NCBI GenBank assembly: GCA_963575645.1
Contig: OY754466.1
Coordinates: forward strand, 18,020,001 to 18,084,000
Length of the DNA: 64,000 nucleotides
DNA from: Xanthostigma xanthostigma
Taxonomy: Eukaryota > Arthropoda > Insecta > Raphidioptera > Raphidiidae
Reading direction: 5' to 3'
Part shown: positions 27,601-42,600 of the stretch, piece after piece
Position numbering within the stretch: position 1 is the stretch's first letter
Layout: each line of letters begins with the position of its first letter
Program-made: the position numbers and the translations under genes
Notes under the pieces: generated by a model
Databases searched by the model: none
What the model saw: the letters and a program-made list of their open reading frames with translations, nothing else
Told to the model about the DNA's origin: nothing

Positions 27601-30600
27601 TGTGTTATTGTAACCTCACTCTTTCTCTTCTCTCTATAGATGCGGCGAAAGTGGCGTTACCACTACGCGTTGCGCTCTCGCAGCACTGCGGTCCCAACTC
27701 CGTAGGACGGAAATGCGTTCGAAGGGCCTGCGGGCACAACTGTTCCGAAATGTTCTCGATTTAGATACCATTTTCACACCTCCTTTATGTTTCATTCTCG
27801 TCTTTCTTCGATTCAAACCTGTAAACTTTTGAATGTTAGTATAATGAAGCTTTTGGGCACTGCGTACTTCCCTTGCTTTTTATTTGGAGAAAGCACAATT
27901 CCATGCTATTTAAGAACCGTTCGTTTATAAGTTTTGGATGTGTAGAAATTAAAAAAAAAAGTATTTAAAATACCCCGCACAAACCTTATAGGATTTGGTT
28001 CTCGGTTAAATTCATCGAAAATGGTTTTATTTTATAATAATAATAATAAATTTCTTTATTTACGATTCCAACGGAAAACAATAGCGTCAAATAGGTACAT
28101 AGTTAAAAGTATTACAGACATAGTTAAAAGTATTACAGAAATTCACTTGTGAATTCATCAATACTGTAAAGACAATTTGCAGTGAGTAGATTTTTAATGG
28201 AGGTTTTAAATTTCTTGGCGGGCAGATTTTTGTATGATTCGGGAAGAAGTTAAATAATTTAATTGATATGTAATTGAAGTTGGACTGATTTACAGCTAGT
28301 TTGTGTAGTGGGGTACTGATGTTGTTTTTGTTTCTGGTGTTATAATTATGGTAGTCTTTGTTTTTAACAAATTCTTGAATATTGTTTTTAGCAAACATTA
28401 AACTATGATAAGTATAAGCAGAGTGAAGGGACATGATTTAGTTTAAAGGTTACTAAGAAAAAGTGTCCATGGGCGCGTAGCCTAAAAACCAATAGATTTT
28501 TAGCTATAAATATGTTTAGCGAAATTTTAGATATAGGGATATCCATTAAATTCACAAGCATGTTCCATGTTTTTTCCATGTTTTTGTGCTTAATTTTAGA
28601 AATAAAAAAATAGTCGAAAACTAGGTAATGTTGGAAGATGTCACTCTTTATAAAATATTCGGATTCAGCGCACTCGAAAACATATTTCTAGAGCTTAAGA
28701 TTTTTTAAGATTGTGAATGTAATGGATATCCCTACATCTAAAATCTCGCTAAACATATCTGTAGTTAAAAATCTATTGGTTTTTAGGCTATGCGCCCATC
28801 GACAATTTTTTAGTGACATTTTAACAACAAAATAAAAACATTTTCGATCAATTTAACCGCGAACCAAATCCCATAAGGTGTATGGCGGGTCCTGTTACAC
28901 ATACCTATATTTAGACGTACATTTTTGGCCGCTAATTAATTTCTCTTATTTTTTGACTCAATTTTTAAAATAGCTACTACAGATTTTTTATTTGTAATGT
29001 TTTTTGTACATGTTTATCTTTTTTAAAAACCGATATTTTTCAGATTTAGTATGCAAAAAATTATCTGTTTTGGTTTAGAAATTTTAGGTGTGTACCTATA
29101 AATTAAACCCTTTAGCTTTTTTCCATACTTCTGACTTTTGTTATCGGACGTCTATAATCTACCCATCTATATTTCATTTAAAAAAGATTAGATAAATTGC
29201 TTTTACGTGCATTCGATGCGCATTTCCATAAAAAATATAAATTTAAAATGGAAGCAAATTACATTTTCGAAAAAGATTACAGAACAACCAACCGTTTCTA
29301 TAATGGTTGACTGTTCAGCAACACCTACTATAACAAATATCTGGTGTTATTTTCTTCCTTATGTTTGCAATGGCAACAATAATTTTGCTTGTAAAAGATT
29401 ACGAATATTGCAAGCTTAATCTAGCTTGAAAACATAACTTTACTATAAACAATGCAACAATATACTAAACATAGGCCATCACACCGCGTTATGTGTTCAC
29501 ATGGCATGTATATGCACGGTCACAAGGCAGAACGGCGTATGTCCAGAAACATGTTTACCACATGGCGAAAAGGGCACTTGAGAGGGCAGCACAGCGGCCA
29601 CAGCCGGCGGCTCGGCCGGCGATGATATGTCATTAAAAAAATTATACAAATAAATAAAATTGAAGTGTCTTGTAATGTTAAAATATAACAGCTTTTTACT
29701 AAATTCATGCGAAAGTATAGAAGGTACAAAAAAACAATGTTTAATGTCTGTCTGTGTGTTTGTTCCGGCTAATCTCCGAAACGACTGGACCGATTTTTAC
29801 GAAATTGTCACTGCCGATTGCTAATGTTATAAGGAGTAACTTAGGCTATTAAAAACTGTTGTTCTCAAAATACATTTGCATTGAAAAAAAAATTGATATC
29901 AATAATTAGATTTCACATTGTTACAATTTACTTTCTAACAATGTCATTGTCGGGACTCACCGCTTCCCCGTCCAACGATATATATAGCAGAAAGCTCCAC
30001 TATACTTTTGTCGCTACCGTGTTTCATCACAATCGCGTGCGGAGCCGCGGGGAGCAACTAGTATTACATATAATATAGTAGAATAGCTGCGGCGAAAGAT
30101 GAAGCTACTGCGTCATAGTGATGTGAACGCATTGCGCCCGCCTTTTAGCTTGCTATTGGCTGTTTCGGAGATCCATGTGCGTCGAGTGTTTATTTTTATT
30201 CTATCGCTATAAATGGATACGTCGAATTTATTCCACACGCCACTGTCTGCGGGCAAGTAGGCGTTCACTACTATATTATTGATGACGTGCCTGGCTTCAA
30301 CTCTCACCGCGGGCACTATAGAACTCTCCCGTGTCTGTATAGTGACGGATTACAAAATCCACATACTGCGAGAGTTATTTTTCAATGAATTATACCTACA
30401 TATGTTAGCTTCATTAATATACAAATAAATAAAATAGTAACTTAGTCTTATCTGTAATAGAGCAGTTTTAAAGATTCTTAGAGTGAATTTTCAGTTTTCG
30501 TCATTTTTTGCCTGTTTAATATCTGTAGAATACAGATGTATTGCTTACTTCAAACGCAAACTTTTTTTAAATTTAAGTTACACTTCAAAAATCTCAAGGC

Positions 30601-33600
30601 ATCGCTGCATCTGCGTAGTCGGCATCTGTGACGTCACATGTAAAATCTTCGTATACAGGGTGAAAAGTATAATTATGTCATGCTCTAGAGGGTGGATAGA
30701 GATCGCGGAGACAAGCATTTTTAGTATAAGAACCCATGTCCGGAAATGCACCGTTACGGAGTTAGTGCGTCGGGTGGGTAGGCAACCCGTCGTCAAGTAG
30801 ATTTTCATGGTTTACGTAGCAAGACACCAAGGTTATGGCGACAGTACTGCCGACTTACTGCCGCGTCAGGCTTTGTTCCTTAATTGAAATCGGTTGCACA
30901 AAACGTAGCCCGTATGAAACACGCAGGACTGACACTGTCAAACGTCTTTCTCGAACAACGTAGTGCGCTACTCCTGTGATGCGCGCGACTCACAGCTCGG
31001 AAAGCGAGCAACTTACTTACCATTTAATCATGCAGTCGAGTTGCCTACCCACCCGGGTAGAGAAATTCAATCTACTTGACGGGTTGCCTACCCACCCGGC
31101 GCACTAACTCCGTAACGGTGCATTTCCGGACATGGGTTCTTATACTAAAAATGCTTGTCTCCGCGATCTCTATCCACCCTCTAGAGCATGACATAATTAT
31201 ACTTTTCACCCTGTATATGCATAATATTATGTCACGTTTCGGAATGGCCACACTGTATGTTGGAGCGCATTCTGTTCTGCGATTCCGCGACTTCGGAAAA
31301 TAAAAAAAGCCACGGCTCTTGTGTAGTTTTTAAATTGTTGCCATTCCGTACGTTCACATTATATAGTGGAGTACACGCCCCCCCGTACGTAAATCGTACA
31401 CTGCACCGCACTGGTATACAGTGAAGCCTCTCTTATATGCGCCACGTGAAATCCGGCAGTTTTCATTCGGTTTATGAGTCGCTTGATTTTTGTAATGCTG
31501 ATTGTATAGGGACTTGATTCTAATAAAGAATGTTTTAAAGAAAGATCAACAAACATCAACTATCTTATGGATAACATTGAAAATTAATTTAGGTATATTA
31601 ATCATGCCAATATTCACCGAACACTATTAAAGATAGAAGGTACTAATCTTCGAACAAATTTATTCGTTAGAATAAAATTTACTTTCAATCTACCAAGCAA
31701 AATGTCAGGTAGAACACTTAGTTACAGAATAAATATATACTGTAATGTAAACTTAGTACTATTACACTTACAGTGTGTCATTCAACATTAAATGACTCAG
31801 CAAAGATAACTCCGTACGTGCAAAATTCACTAGTGCCTCTGTGGCCTGTGCTGTGTGCGCTCTGTAAATGTGCGAATGCAACAGTACAGAGCAATGGCGC
31901 TCGGAATCAGTCATTCACAAAAAAAAGAGCGCTCGCTCCGCTCCGAGAAAGGAGTCGTTCATTATGAACGACTCGCTCAGAAGCGACACATCACTAGCTC
32001 ATAGCCCCTAAGCGAGTTGCCTTGCGTGCGAGCAAACTTATAGATTGGTCATTACCGCGTAAACATGGCATGACAAACGTCGTCAAGTACAATGTTTTAT
32101 TTCGCGACTTCTGCAATGCTGTTTGTAGGCGAGTTAAAAATGACGCTTCATAGTTTATGACTATTAAGAATTTAAGTAGATTTGTGTTTTATGGATGTTT
32201 GCTTCGTTCTCTTTGAACTTGTCTGGCAGCAAGCCAATTCCAAAGACTCCGGCTTCTTATGTAAAGACGGCATATGCGTTGCAAAAATACTTCCTATATG
32301 GAAAAAAATACTACTTTTCGTGCGGAGTAATGAATGAAATACTTGTACGTTAGTCGTTGATTATTATTATTTCTCTATATATAAAATTCCCGTGTCACAA
32401 TTTTGGCCGCGCTAATCTCCGAAACCACTGAACAGATTTTAATGAAATTTTGTAAATGTGTGCAACTTAGGCTATAGGATAGTTCTGATTAATTTTTTTG
32501 TACAAAATTACGTTATTTTCTCAAAAAACTGTTTGTTTGCTTCTGAGCTAATTTACATATGAAACAAATAAACAAAACTTTTTTTAGTACCAAATAGCGA
32601 CATCTATCTGTTAGAACTGGCAATTTGCTCAAAGCTATTAGTTCAGAAGCAAATGTGGTATTATTAATTCTACGTCACATGTGTTTCATAGACAAACAAT
32701 ACTTACAATGTAGCACAGAAGCAAACACAAAACTTATTTAGTACCAAATAAAATCTGATTACTATACCTATAATTTATAAGAGACTAACTAAGTACCCGC
32801 GTCTCCGCACGCGATTGAGATGAAGCACAGTAGTGGGACCCTCGGCTCCACCGTATTACAGTGCGCCTCACTCGGCAACGACAGCAGAAGTAGAGCCCCT
32901 GGCTCCACCGTGGTGCAATACCACTTTTAAACACAATGTGTACACACTTTGGTTTTTTGCCAGAAGCCTTTGCGGGCACGCGCAAAACTCACCAAAGTTT
33001 CGTAATCGGATGAACGGTATAATATTAGGCGTGAATTTAGAAATCATTCTGTATTTTACACTATTGAGGGATGATTTTGCAAGAACACTGAAACACGTAA
33101 TTCTTTATTTCTTACCAAAAGCCTAAATATGAATTTTAAATCCCTAACTTGAGAAATGATGGATTCCCAATACAAATTTTCATCTCCTTCAGGGATTTTT
33201 TTAGACAAAAGTTAACCTGTGTCCTTCCTCAAGATGCAATCTATCTCCTTGCGATATAGGTATGTTCAGCGATTCACGCGTGAAAAGATAACAGACAGAC
33301 AGACAGAGTTACTTTTGCATTTATAATGTTAGTATGAATTTTTCATTTCACCAACATCGTACTTTTATCAAAGGTCAGTTTTGTTGGAAAAAAAGCAGCC
33401 ATTGTGTATTAACCTTAATCCTGACAATGAAACTCTTTCAGTTGCACACACAGTTTCCTGTATTATCTTCTGATAAAGATCGTATTATGCGGTCAACTTG
33501 AATGCAGAAACAAAACCGCATCATCAAACATGTTGCAGAAAATACAAACCGTTGTCAGTAACCATTTGCGGTTGGCAATAATGATTCCATTTCTAAGTAG

Positions 33601-36600
33601 TTATCTAACGGGTGATTTTTTAAGAGGTATAGGATTTGATTTTCAAAAAAAACACAAAAAATTTGAAAAAATTGATGAAATCTTTATTGGAATCGATAGA
33701 ACGATCAATATAATTTAATGTTTGAAGATGATTTCATGCAAATGTTGGCCGCGGCTCCGCTGTAGATGGCCCATGCGCAAGGTCCAATTTTGGCATACTC
33801 TCTCCAACATATTGGCCGATATTTCACGAATAAACGCTTCAATATTGGCTTCCAGTGCGTCAATCGTTGCTGGTTTATCCCTGAAGACATGAGCCTTAAC
33901 ATGGCCCCACAAGAAATAGTCCAAAGGCGTTAAATCACACGATCTAGGCGGTCAATTGACGGGCCCCAAACGTGAGATAAACTGTTCACCAAAGGCGGCT
34001 CTCAATTTGGCCATTGTTTCGCGCGCCGTGTGGCATGTGGCACCGTCTTGTTGAAACCACATGTCAGGCATGTCCAATTCTTCCATTTTGGGCAAAAAAA
34101 AATCGTCAATCATCACACGGTAGCGCTCGCCATTCACAGTAACGTTCCGGCCATCGTCGCCTCTGAAGAAGTACGACCCGATGATGCCACCGGCCCATAA
34201 TCCTCACTCTACGTATGCGTGTTAGTGGCTTAATATCCAAAGTGTAAACTGGGTTCGAAATTTAGTCACAAGCTTCCGAATAGCTCTCCCTCAGTAGGCC
34301 GATCAAACTGCCCATAAATTGGAAGAAGTGCGCGATGCACTCTCTTAACCGAGCATGAATTTTGATAGTAAAATTCAATAATTTGCAAGCGTTGTTCGTT
34401 CGTAAGTCGATTCATGATTAAATTATAGACCAAACTGAACAAGTTTGACAATGACACAAGACACGATTCACGCGTGATCTGTCAAAAACAGTGTTGCCAA
34501 AAAGATACCAGCAAAAAAATCACTCGTTATAATAATAATAAAAAAAACTTTACTAGACTTCAATAAAAAGGATAAAACACTTTTCCTTTAGTTTATCACC
34601 GTCCCTCACAAAAAACTACGAAAACAATTGTTTTTCGAGAAATCACAATTTCTAGGCCTTTACAAGGAAATAAAAGAGAAGTTTGTTTACTTCTGAAATT
34701 TTATTTATTTTTTACCCGACTGCGGCGAAGCCAAAAGGAAGGGTTATGAGTTTAGCAGTCTATGCATGTTTTGTATTTACGGATGTTCCACCGTAGCGCC
34801 TAAACTATTCATCCGATTTTGATAAATTAAAGGTGTCAATCGATTCGTTATTGTGGCCCGGGTAACATAGGCTACATTTATTTTTCAATTTTGATCCCAG
34901 CTGAGGGCAAATTGAAAACAAATAAAAAATAAGTTCAAGAATATTATTCAAATAAAAAATAAAAATTAAAAAATAAAACCCGACTACTGAAAAGTATGAA
35001 ACAAGAAAATATTCTCATCTGAGGATAGCCGTGGTCGTATGCCATCTCATATATATGAGGCCCCTCTAGATGTATAGCGTGATGCATTTTTCCCTAGAGC
35101 TTATGATCGCTTACTAGGTACTGTTAAAATGTAATGTTTTGTTAGGGTAGGTGGCATATGACCATGGCTATCCTCAGATGAGAATATTTTCTTGTTTCAT
35201 ACTTTTCAATAGTCGGGTTTTAGTTTTTGAACTTATTTTTTTAGTATTTCCGATTAATGATTTATATTGAGACTATCTACTAGTCAGTTTTCATTAATTC
35301 AATTCTTCATTAAAAAATAAAATAAATATAAAAATATTATCTATAATTAACCGATTTTGTTCAATTCCTTCGAGATTTAGGTGTTCCTGATGTCGCTCGA
35401 TTTTTTAATTTTGGTGGCGGAGGGAGTAGAAATTAACAAAGCCCGATCTTCAGTCAATTAAAATCAGATCGACTCGAAACCCGTCTTAAACTAAAAAGGA
35501 GTTTTTAAAGTGAAACTTTTATTCTAACGCCCCGAATTTTTCTGGCCGTCTGTTGCATGTCGCATTACAGGCGGCCGCGGAGTAGGGGTAAAGTGAAAGG
35601 CGTTTGGAGTATAACGCTCGGTAGAGCAGCCAAGGCCAATATGGCGGCGCCCATGGTTAGCATCAGCTGACCGTGTAGTATGTATAACACATAGTCAGTC
35701 TGTCATGCGGGCAAGTGCTGTATAGTGTTTACATGTTTTTATTCGTGTATTCATGTGAATATTGTTGTTTATAATTAATCGTGATGGATAAGTGTCTACA
35801 ATCCAACGCCTACAATCCAATAAAAGTTTCACTTGCGTCGTGGTTTCTTAAAACCACACAACTGTTTTTATTTTAAATATATATATTTCGTATATTAGAG
35901 GTCTCAAAACAGCTTTTTACAGGTTTATGAGCAACTTGTTTCGGTTGTCTTTATAAAAAATTCATAACGTGAAACAGTATATTTTAAGCTAAGTTACCAG
36001 TTTAAAACCGGCTATAAATTTCTCAAACCGAAACCGAAAGCTATTTTGAATCGATTTAAGTCAATGGTTTTTTATATAAAAGCGCGAGTCCATTGTCACT
36101 ATAATGATAATTGACTGCATTCAAACAATTTTTGTTAATTTTAATTTTAAAGAAGAAGTAGCACGAACAATGGCAGTGCGATTACTTCTTAGCGTCGATT
36201 AAATTTATAAAAGGTTTTTTTTAGAGAGATGCATAATAAATACACATAATAATAAGCAGAATAATAATATGCAACGGCCGTAACGTCGAGTTAAAAAGTA
36301 AAAATGCTCCTGACTTAACGTAAGCGTAATATTATGCTATACAAATGTTTATAAAAAGTAGGAATTCAGCTTTCTTATTATTTATAAAATGTTGGCCAGG
36401 GCTGAGAAAATTCACAATTTGGTTTATAAGGGGCCATATTATACGACCGACGTTTCCTTGACTACAAGTCAGATCAATTAGGTAGTTTCCACTTGAAAAT
36501 AAGGATTACTTTAAAAATGCTGAAAACATTATTTCGATACGGGGACGTACGTCCATTGATTGCGTGAGCAAGATAGACAAGCGATCGTGTGCTGAGATAA

Positions 36601-39600
36601 TGGAATCTATATAAAGGAAAACTAGTGTGGTACCGATTTGAGTGTGTTAATTCGTACACATTGTGATAAAACGTACATCGTTCACTTTGGTTTAAGTAAG
36701 TAAGTGCACAGTATATGTTTCATCACGATGTATACGATTCAGGTGAAATCTATATCATGGGCATTCGTTTGTTATATAATGTATTCGTATTGTAAATGGA
36801 GATGATAAAGCCATTTTAATAGCAGTTTTAGGGGAATCTATATATTAGTCCGTGAAGAAAAAACTTTGTACTTCTTTAAGCATAGTGCGCGCACGAAGGA
36901 GTGTGAGATTTGGTATAGTTAAAGTTCATGGAGAGAAGAAGTGCAGAAAGATATTCATATATAATTATGTTTTTTTTATATATGGTTTATTGGCCTCCAC
37001 ATCTTCTGACATAATCAGCCATGTCAATACGGTATAATTAGGTATAATTATGTGTTACAAATACATTAAATTAAATAAAATAGAGCATTCATTGTTTACG
37101 TTCATACACTGTAAAAAATTAGCGGAGTAAATGCGGAGTGAATTACGATTGAATTTCGACCACCAGTATAATTAACCGTGAATGGCTCAACATAGTTTGC
37201 GTCACTTCCGTAGCGACATTATCTTATATAATATTATGTTTAAAATTAAAAACGTACTTTTGGGACTTTTTATTGCACAATGAGCTTAAAATGTATGTTA
37301 TAACTTATAACAGCTACTGGTATAGCAGAATTAAATATATTTTTTCGTTAAGTACCTGGATACTTCAAAACTCAATAATAATATTTTATCTGTCGAGTGT
37401 CTATGTTACGGTTAATACGAGAAAGTAGTTAATTCGCGAATTAATCGGCTAATTACCCGAATTAACCAATCCTTGACGTTGGTTAATTTGGGTATTAGCC
37501 GGTTAATTCCCGAATAAACTACTTTCTTGTATTAACCGTAACATCTATAATCTACACTCTGTCTTTATTTTGGTTGTCTAATGGAGAACAAAAAAAAATC
37601 GCGCAAATTCACTTTGAAATTGATTAGTAGACTAAAGACCGCTGCACACGAGGCGGGATTTGCCTACTAGTTTTTTAGCGCTGATTTTCTTGATTGCTTT
37701 TATATGCTCGCTTCACACCAGATGTTTTTTCAAGCTTATTTTGTAGGTAGTTCGGTGGGCGCAGTGATAGAAAGGAACAAAAGTGGATGTTTATTGTCTC
37801 TGAACAGATCACACACCATGGCACAGTGTTTGTGGGCGTTTGTTCATGTCGCCCACGTGACTGTCTCGTGATTGGGTCTTGCTCAGAGCAAGAAGAGGGC
37901 TAAGCAAGAATAGCCCCTGTTCTAATTTTAAAATCCATCAGGCGAGCCCGCATTGATGTCATTTCTCGCGTCGTCGCCAGTCTACCGGCCAGCAGAAATC
38001 CCAGCAGTGTTTCTAGCCTCGTGTGCAGCGGCCTTTAATAATAAAATTGGTATATTTCTGGTATCTACGACTTTGATTTAAGATGTCATTTGTTTTCAAC
38101 TAACTGAAGATCTTTATTTAGTTGAAAACAAATGATTAATTTCAATGTAAATTTTGACATTCGTATACCCATATACTTTTATTCTACAGGAATAAAATCG
38201 CAATCGAACTATTAGGGTGCAAACATATACTTTTGTCTTTTTTTAAGCCGTAAGCACTGGCGTATCCAGGAGGGCAATACAAGCACGAGAGACCCGGCGT
38301 TAAGAAATTTCTAATATGCCCGCCCTGGGCCAAAAGCTGAGTACGCCTTTGTTAACGTCATAGAAAAAGACAAAGTTTTTGATACAGAGATACTTTATTC
38401 AGATTGAATACAAGTACATCAACCAATCCTATCATCGGAGAAATCAGGGAATTAGATCGAAGAAAGAGGCGCAGATATATTTTCGATACGCTTTGTTGCC
38501 TTCACTCACCGCACATTGAGTAGATAGACAATGATTCATATCATATATAATAAATTCCTTTAACTCCTAAGTGGAGCATAGGGCCTCTACGAAAATTTTG
38601 AATCTAGCCCTATCTTTTGCCATATTTTTTACTTGAAGCCAGGTAGTTCCTTGTTCCTTCTTCACGAACAGTACTTCTCCAGGATATTTTTGGTCTTCCT
38701 CTTTTTCGGTATCCCTGTGGCTTTCCAATCCAAGTCTCTCTTCGCTATGTCGTCATATGTCTTTCGTAGCGTGTGTCCTATCCAATTCCATTTCCTACGT
38801 TTTATAGTTATACAGATTTGTTCAAGACATGCACGTTTCCAAAGTTCGTTGTTCGTACCATTTCTCCTCGAGGATTGCTCTGAGACATTTGTTTATGAAG
38901 ATTTGCAGTTTAGTTGTTATGGCTTTCGTCGCTTTCCAGGTTTCAGATCTATATAAAAGGACCGATAATTCATATAGTAAATTATTATTATTAAATATAT
39001 GCGTATACCAAAAACCCGAAGATTCGTAAAATCGGGTCAATGGCAATTTTGATATATTGTTTCATCCCTGAGCACAAAATCAAGCAATGTGGACGCGTAA
39101 ACACAGTTCAGTGTAACTTTTACTTCTACTTTTACTCGTCGGGCGAACGAACTGCACGGACCGCGACGTCCGACGGTGTGCGACAATCCACGATCATGAC
39201 GTCGGTTTCGCTCGATGGACATCGAGGTGGTGTGTGCCGTTGCCATTGAGCAGAGTTCAACGGGCATGCGTGTCGCTTAAGTTCTCTTATACAAGGCTGC
39301 GGGATCACAACTCGATCTTCTTTTTTTAAGGTCGTGTCAACTGTTATTAAGGTCAGTCTCAGACAAATTTTGGGAATAAGTTTATGGTCGATTTCGAGTT
39401 ACTTTTATTTTGTTTTCGCCAAATGTTAAAGTGATACGGGACTGGTGGTCGACTAATTTGGGCAGTGGCATAGTTTAGGCGTGGGCGAAGCGGGCCCTCG
39501 TCCTGGGCCTCGCGCGAGACCCGCCTGTGTGCTGACTTGAGACCATATAATATTTACTAATTTACTATATGAATCATTGAATGTGCGGTGAGCGAAGGCA

Positions 39601-42600
39601 ACAAAGCGTATCGAAAATATATCTGCGTCTCTTCCTTCGATGTAATTCCCTGATTTCTCCGATGATAGGATTGGTTGATGTACTTGTATTCAATCTGAAT
39701 AAAGTATCCCTGTTTCAAAAACTTTGTCTTTTTCTATGACGTTAACATAGGCGTACCCAGCTTTTGGCCCAGAAGGGAGCAAATGAGAAATTTCTTAAGC
39801 ACGGTCCTCCGTGCTTGCTTTGCCCTCCTGGGCCAGTGCTTACGGCGTAAAAAGGACAGAAGTATATGTTCGCACCCTAATGGTTCGATTGCGATTTTAT
39901 TCCTATGATCAGTATAGAATAAAAGTATATGCTTGAGACTAGAAATTGCTCCCGGGAATTACCGGTACTGAACTTTCCGGCAATTCCCGGAAAATTCCAT
40001 CGCCTTCAGTCCCAAGAAGTGAAATCCATTTCCCGGGAATTCTTGTACTACAAAAAATTATACTAATTTTAATGTTTTAACTATTTTTTCAAGCTGTAAA
40101 TGTTGTAATCGTCGCCGGTGAACAATGTTTTATTAAAGTAAATAACACCCATGTGACTTTATCTCAATTTCTTTCTGCTTTTCTTTCTTTAATTTTAACT
40201 ATTTTATGTATATTTACTTAGTTAAATTTTGGTACTTAATTTACGACTACGATTTTAGAATTTTTGTGAAATTTTCAAAACCAGACTGAATAGGCACAAT
40301 ATTAAATTTGAATGTAAGGTTCCTTTTTCATGACAAGAATGATTATTTTTTGTTAAAGTTGAGTTAAGATAATACTACTTAATTTGTTGGTTATCAAAAA
40401 TTATTATTGAGCCTGATTGTAATATTTAAAGGTTATTGAATTACGTAGAGAAACTCAGTGATTTGTATTGTGATTAAACTTCTTCAAAACTAGTTCCAAC
40501 ATTTTATTTCACGCACAACAAGCATTTAACACATTTTTTCTCTAGTACTGAAAGAATACTCACGATAGTCAAGCAAAATATTAATTGCCAAACTAATTTT
40601 ACAAATTCCTTTTCAAAAAATATTTCTAAATTTTATTTTTTAGCCAGGTATATTATTTTCAGTTTTATTTTTTTATTATGATCCGGGAGGGGGGGTAATT
40701 ATTCCCTTTACCCCCCATATCTACGCACTTGTGCACCCGGCTAATAATGCAGTTAAGTACCTACGTATAGTATTTGGTGTGACAATCAACGAAGACTGTT
40801 TTTATTTTAATTCTTGTGTTTCAAGTTTCCCTTCTCATTATAAATAAATTAATATTTGATTAACTGAATATTTATTAATAAATATATTCCTGCTAGTTTG
40901 TTATGTCAAATTATGTATCTCATATCTATATCGATGCAAATTTCTTATGCATTTTATACATGCAATAATATTCGAGTGAAATTATAATTTAAATAAATGA
41001 CAATCACATCCTCTCTGATTCGTTGCATAATTTTCAGTGACTAACATTTACCCACGATTACGCTCGTCTATTTTATCCGAATATTCGTTCTCGTCAATGT
41101 CGGTAATCCGAGAGTAGATAAATACAAAAAATTCCAAGCAATTGGGCGACAGGACCATTCCAACTTCAAAAATGCCGACATTTGATTATAATAAAGAAAA
41201 GAAAATTTCTGATATCACACAGGCTATATATTATCGTGTTAAAATAAAAGCGCTTTTCGTGGAGACCAATTTTGCAACATAAGTCGACGAAAAAATGGTA
41301 GCCATCTACAAATTCGGGCGAAGCCGGACCTGGCTGCCTGTATTAGCTTGCTTTTAACCACAGTGAAACCCGATTTTTTCTATTATACGTGATGTCTATC
41401 AGATAATCGACGCTGCAATGTATTTGTTAGTACCTATAGGAAATGTACTAAAATTCCACACATAATATTCATAACATAGTGATGTCAATTTTATTATATA
41501 TCTAGTTAAATATTAATAATTTATACATTAGTTGTAACCACCTACTTAAACTACGATAAAATCCATAATATAAATATATCTATAAATCACGATAATCAAG
41601 AAATAGTCTTACCTTGGTGAGGCAAGAACCTTCTGACAGGTTGTTCGAGGTTCGGATTTGAAGGTCCCGCTCTAGCATAGCCAACAACATTTGGATTATC
41701 TAAAAAAAAAAAAATAATAATCAAGTATTCAGATTAATATATTTTGTCTTGTGGTATAAGCAGGGGCGGATCTAGGTTTTACGGGGTCTAGATCAGGGGT
41801 GTCAGAGTGATTTTTCTAAAGGGCCATTTACAAGATGGTCTGTTAGCGGGTCATGACTCTAAATTAAAAACTAAAACATATACTAAATTAAAATCTTTAT
41901 TTATTTAATTTAAATTAATTTTCATATAAAGGTAAAAAATAGAGTAAATTATCTTGAGCTTGAATATCCAACACCTCTGAGGTCTCTTGTTTTTGATAAG
42001 CTCATTGATGTCAGGTGTCTAGAATCCCCTCTGGATAAATTCTGGTTGCTTGAGGGCCGGATGCGGCCCGCGGGTTTTATCTTTAACATCAGTGGTCTAG
42101 AGCTTATTGAAGCCCAATGGAGACCCATTTTTTATTAGATTAACTATTAATATTTAAATTGGGGTTAAAATTAAAAAAAACCGTGTTTTTCGTTTTTAAT
42201 TTATTTCTCCTGCAAATTACAGCTTATTTAGAACATAGAAAGGTAAGTCTCCTGAAAATTTCATGAAAAAAAATTAAAAACGAAAAACACGGTTTTTTCA
42301 ATATTTCTTTGAATCTTTAAGGTTATGTGAAAAAGTTATATTCATAAAAGTTGTAGATCCTTTTAATACCTACAACATTGCCATACAACATTTTTCGATT
42401 GGAAGTCAACTTTCGCCGGAAATAACGAAAAACCGCGTTTGACTCCTAAAATGCACCCCCCACAGCCCTCCGGCCTTTTACGCATTTGAATTTTTGGTTT
42501 CTGTATTTCTGACGGCAGTTTCTTCCTTTCCTGGTCATTCGTTTTCTGTTATTAATTTTGTCCTTGTCAAAAGCTAACTTCACTGGTCTATTAACTGATA

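Larger units (their letters stand above)
20839..41612 (-). other. Lsm11 intron 2 (20.8 kb), repeat-filled
   Basis: No Lsm11 exon is missing here by phase. Listed contents include Helitron-like, SINE, PIF/Harbinger-like, pogo-like, LINE, mariner and fold-back elements. About 21950-22800, 23900-25100, 28900-30400, 31800-32350, 35880-36600 and 39950-41600 show AT-rich sequence or small repeat scraps with nothing I can name. Confidence 0.8.
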
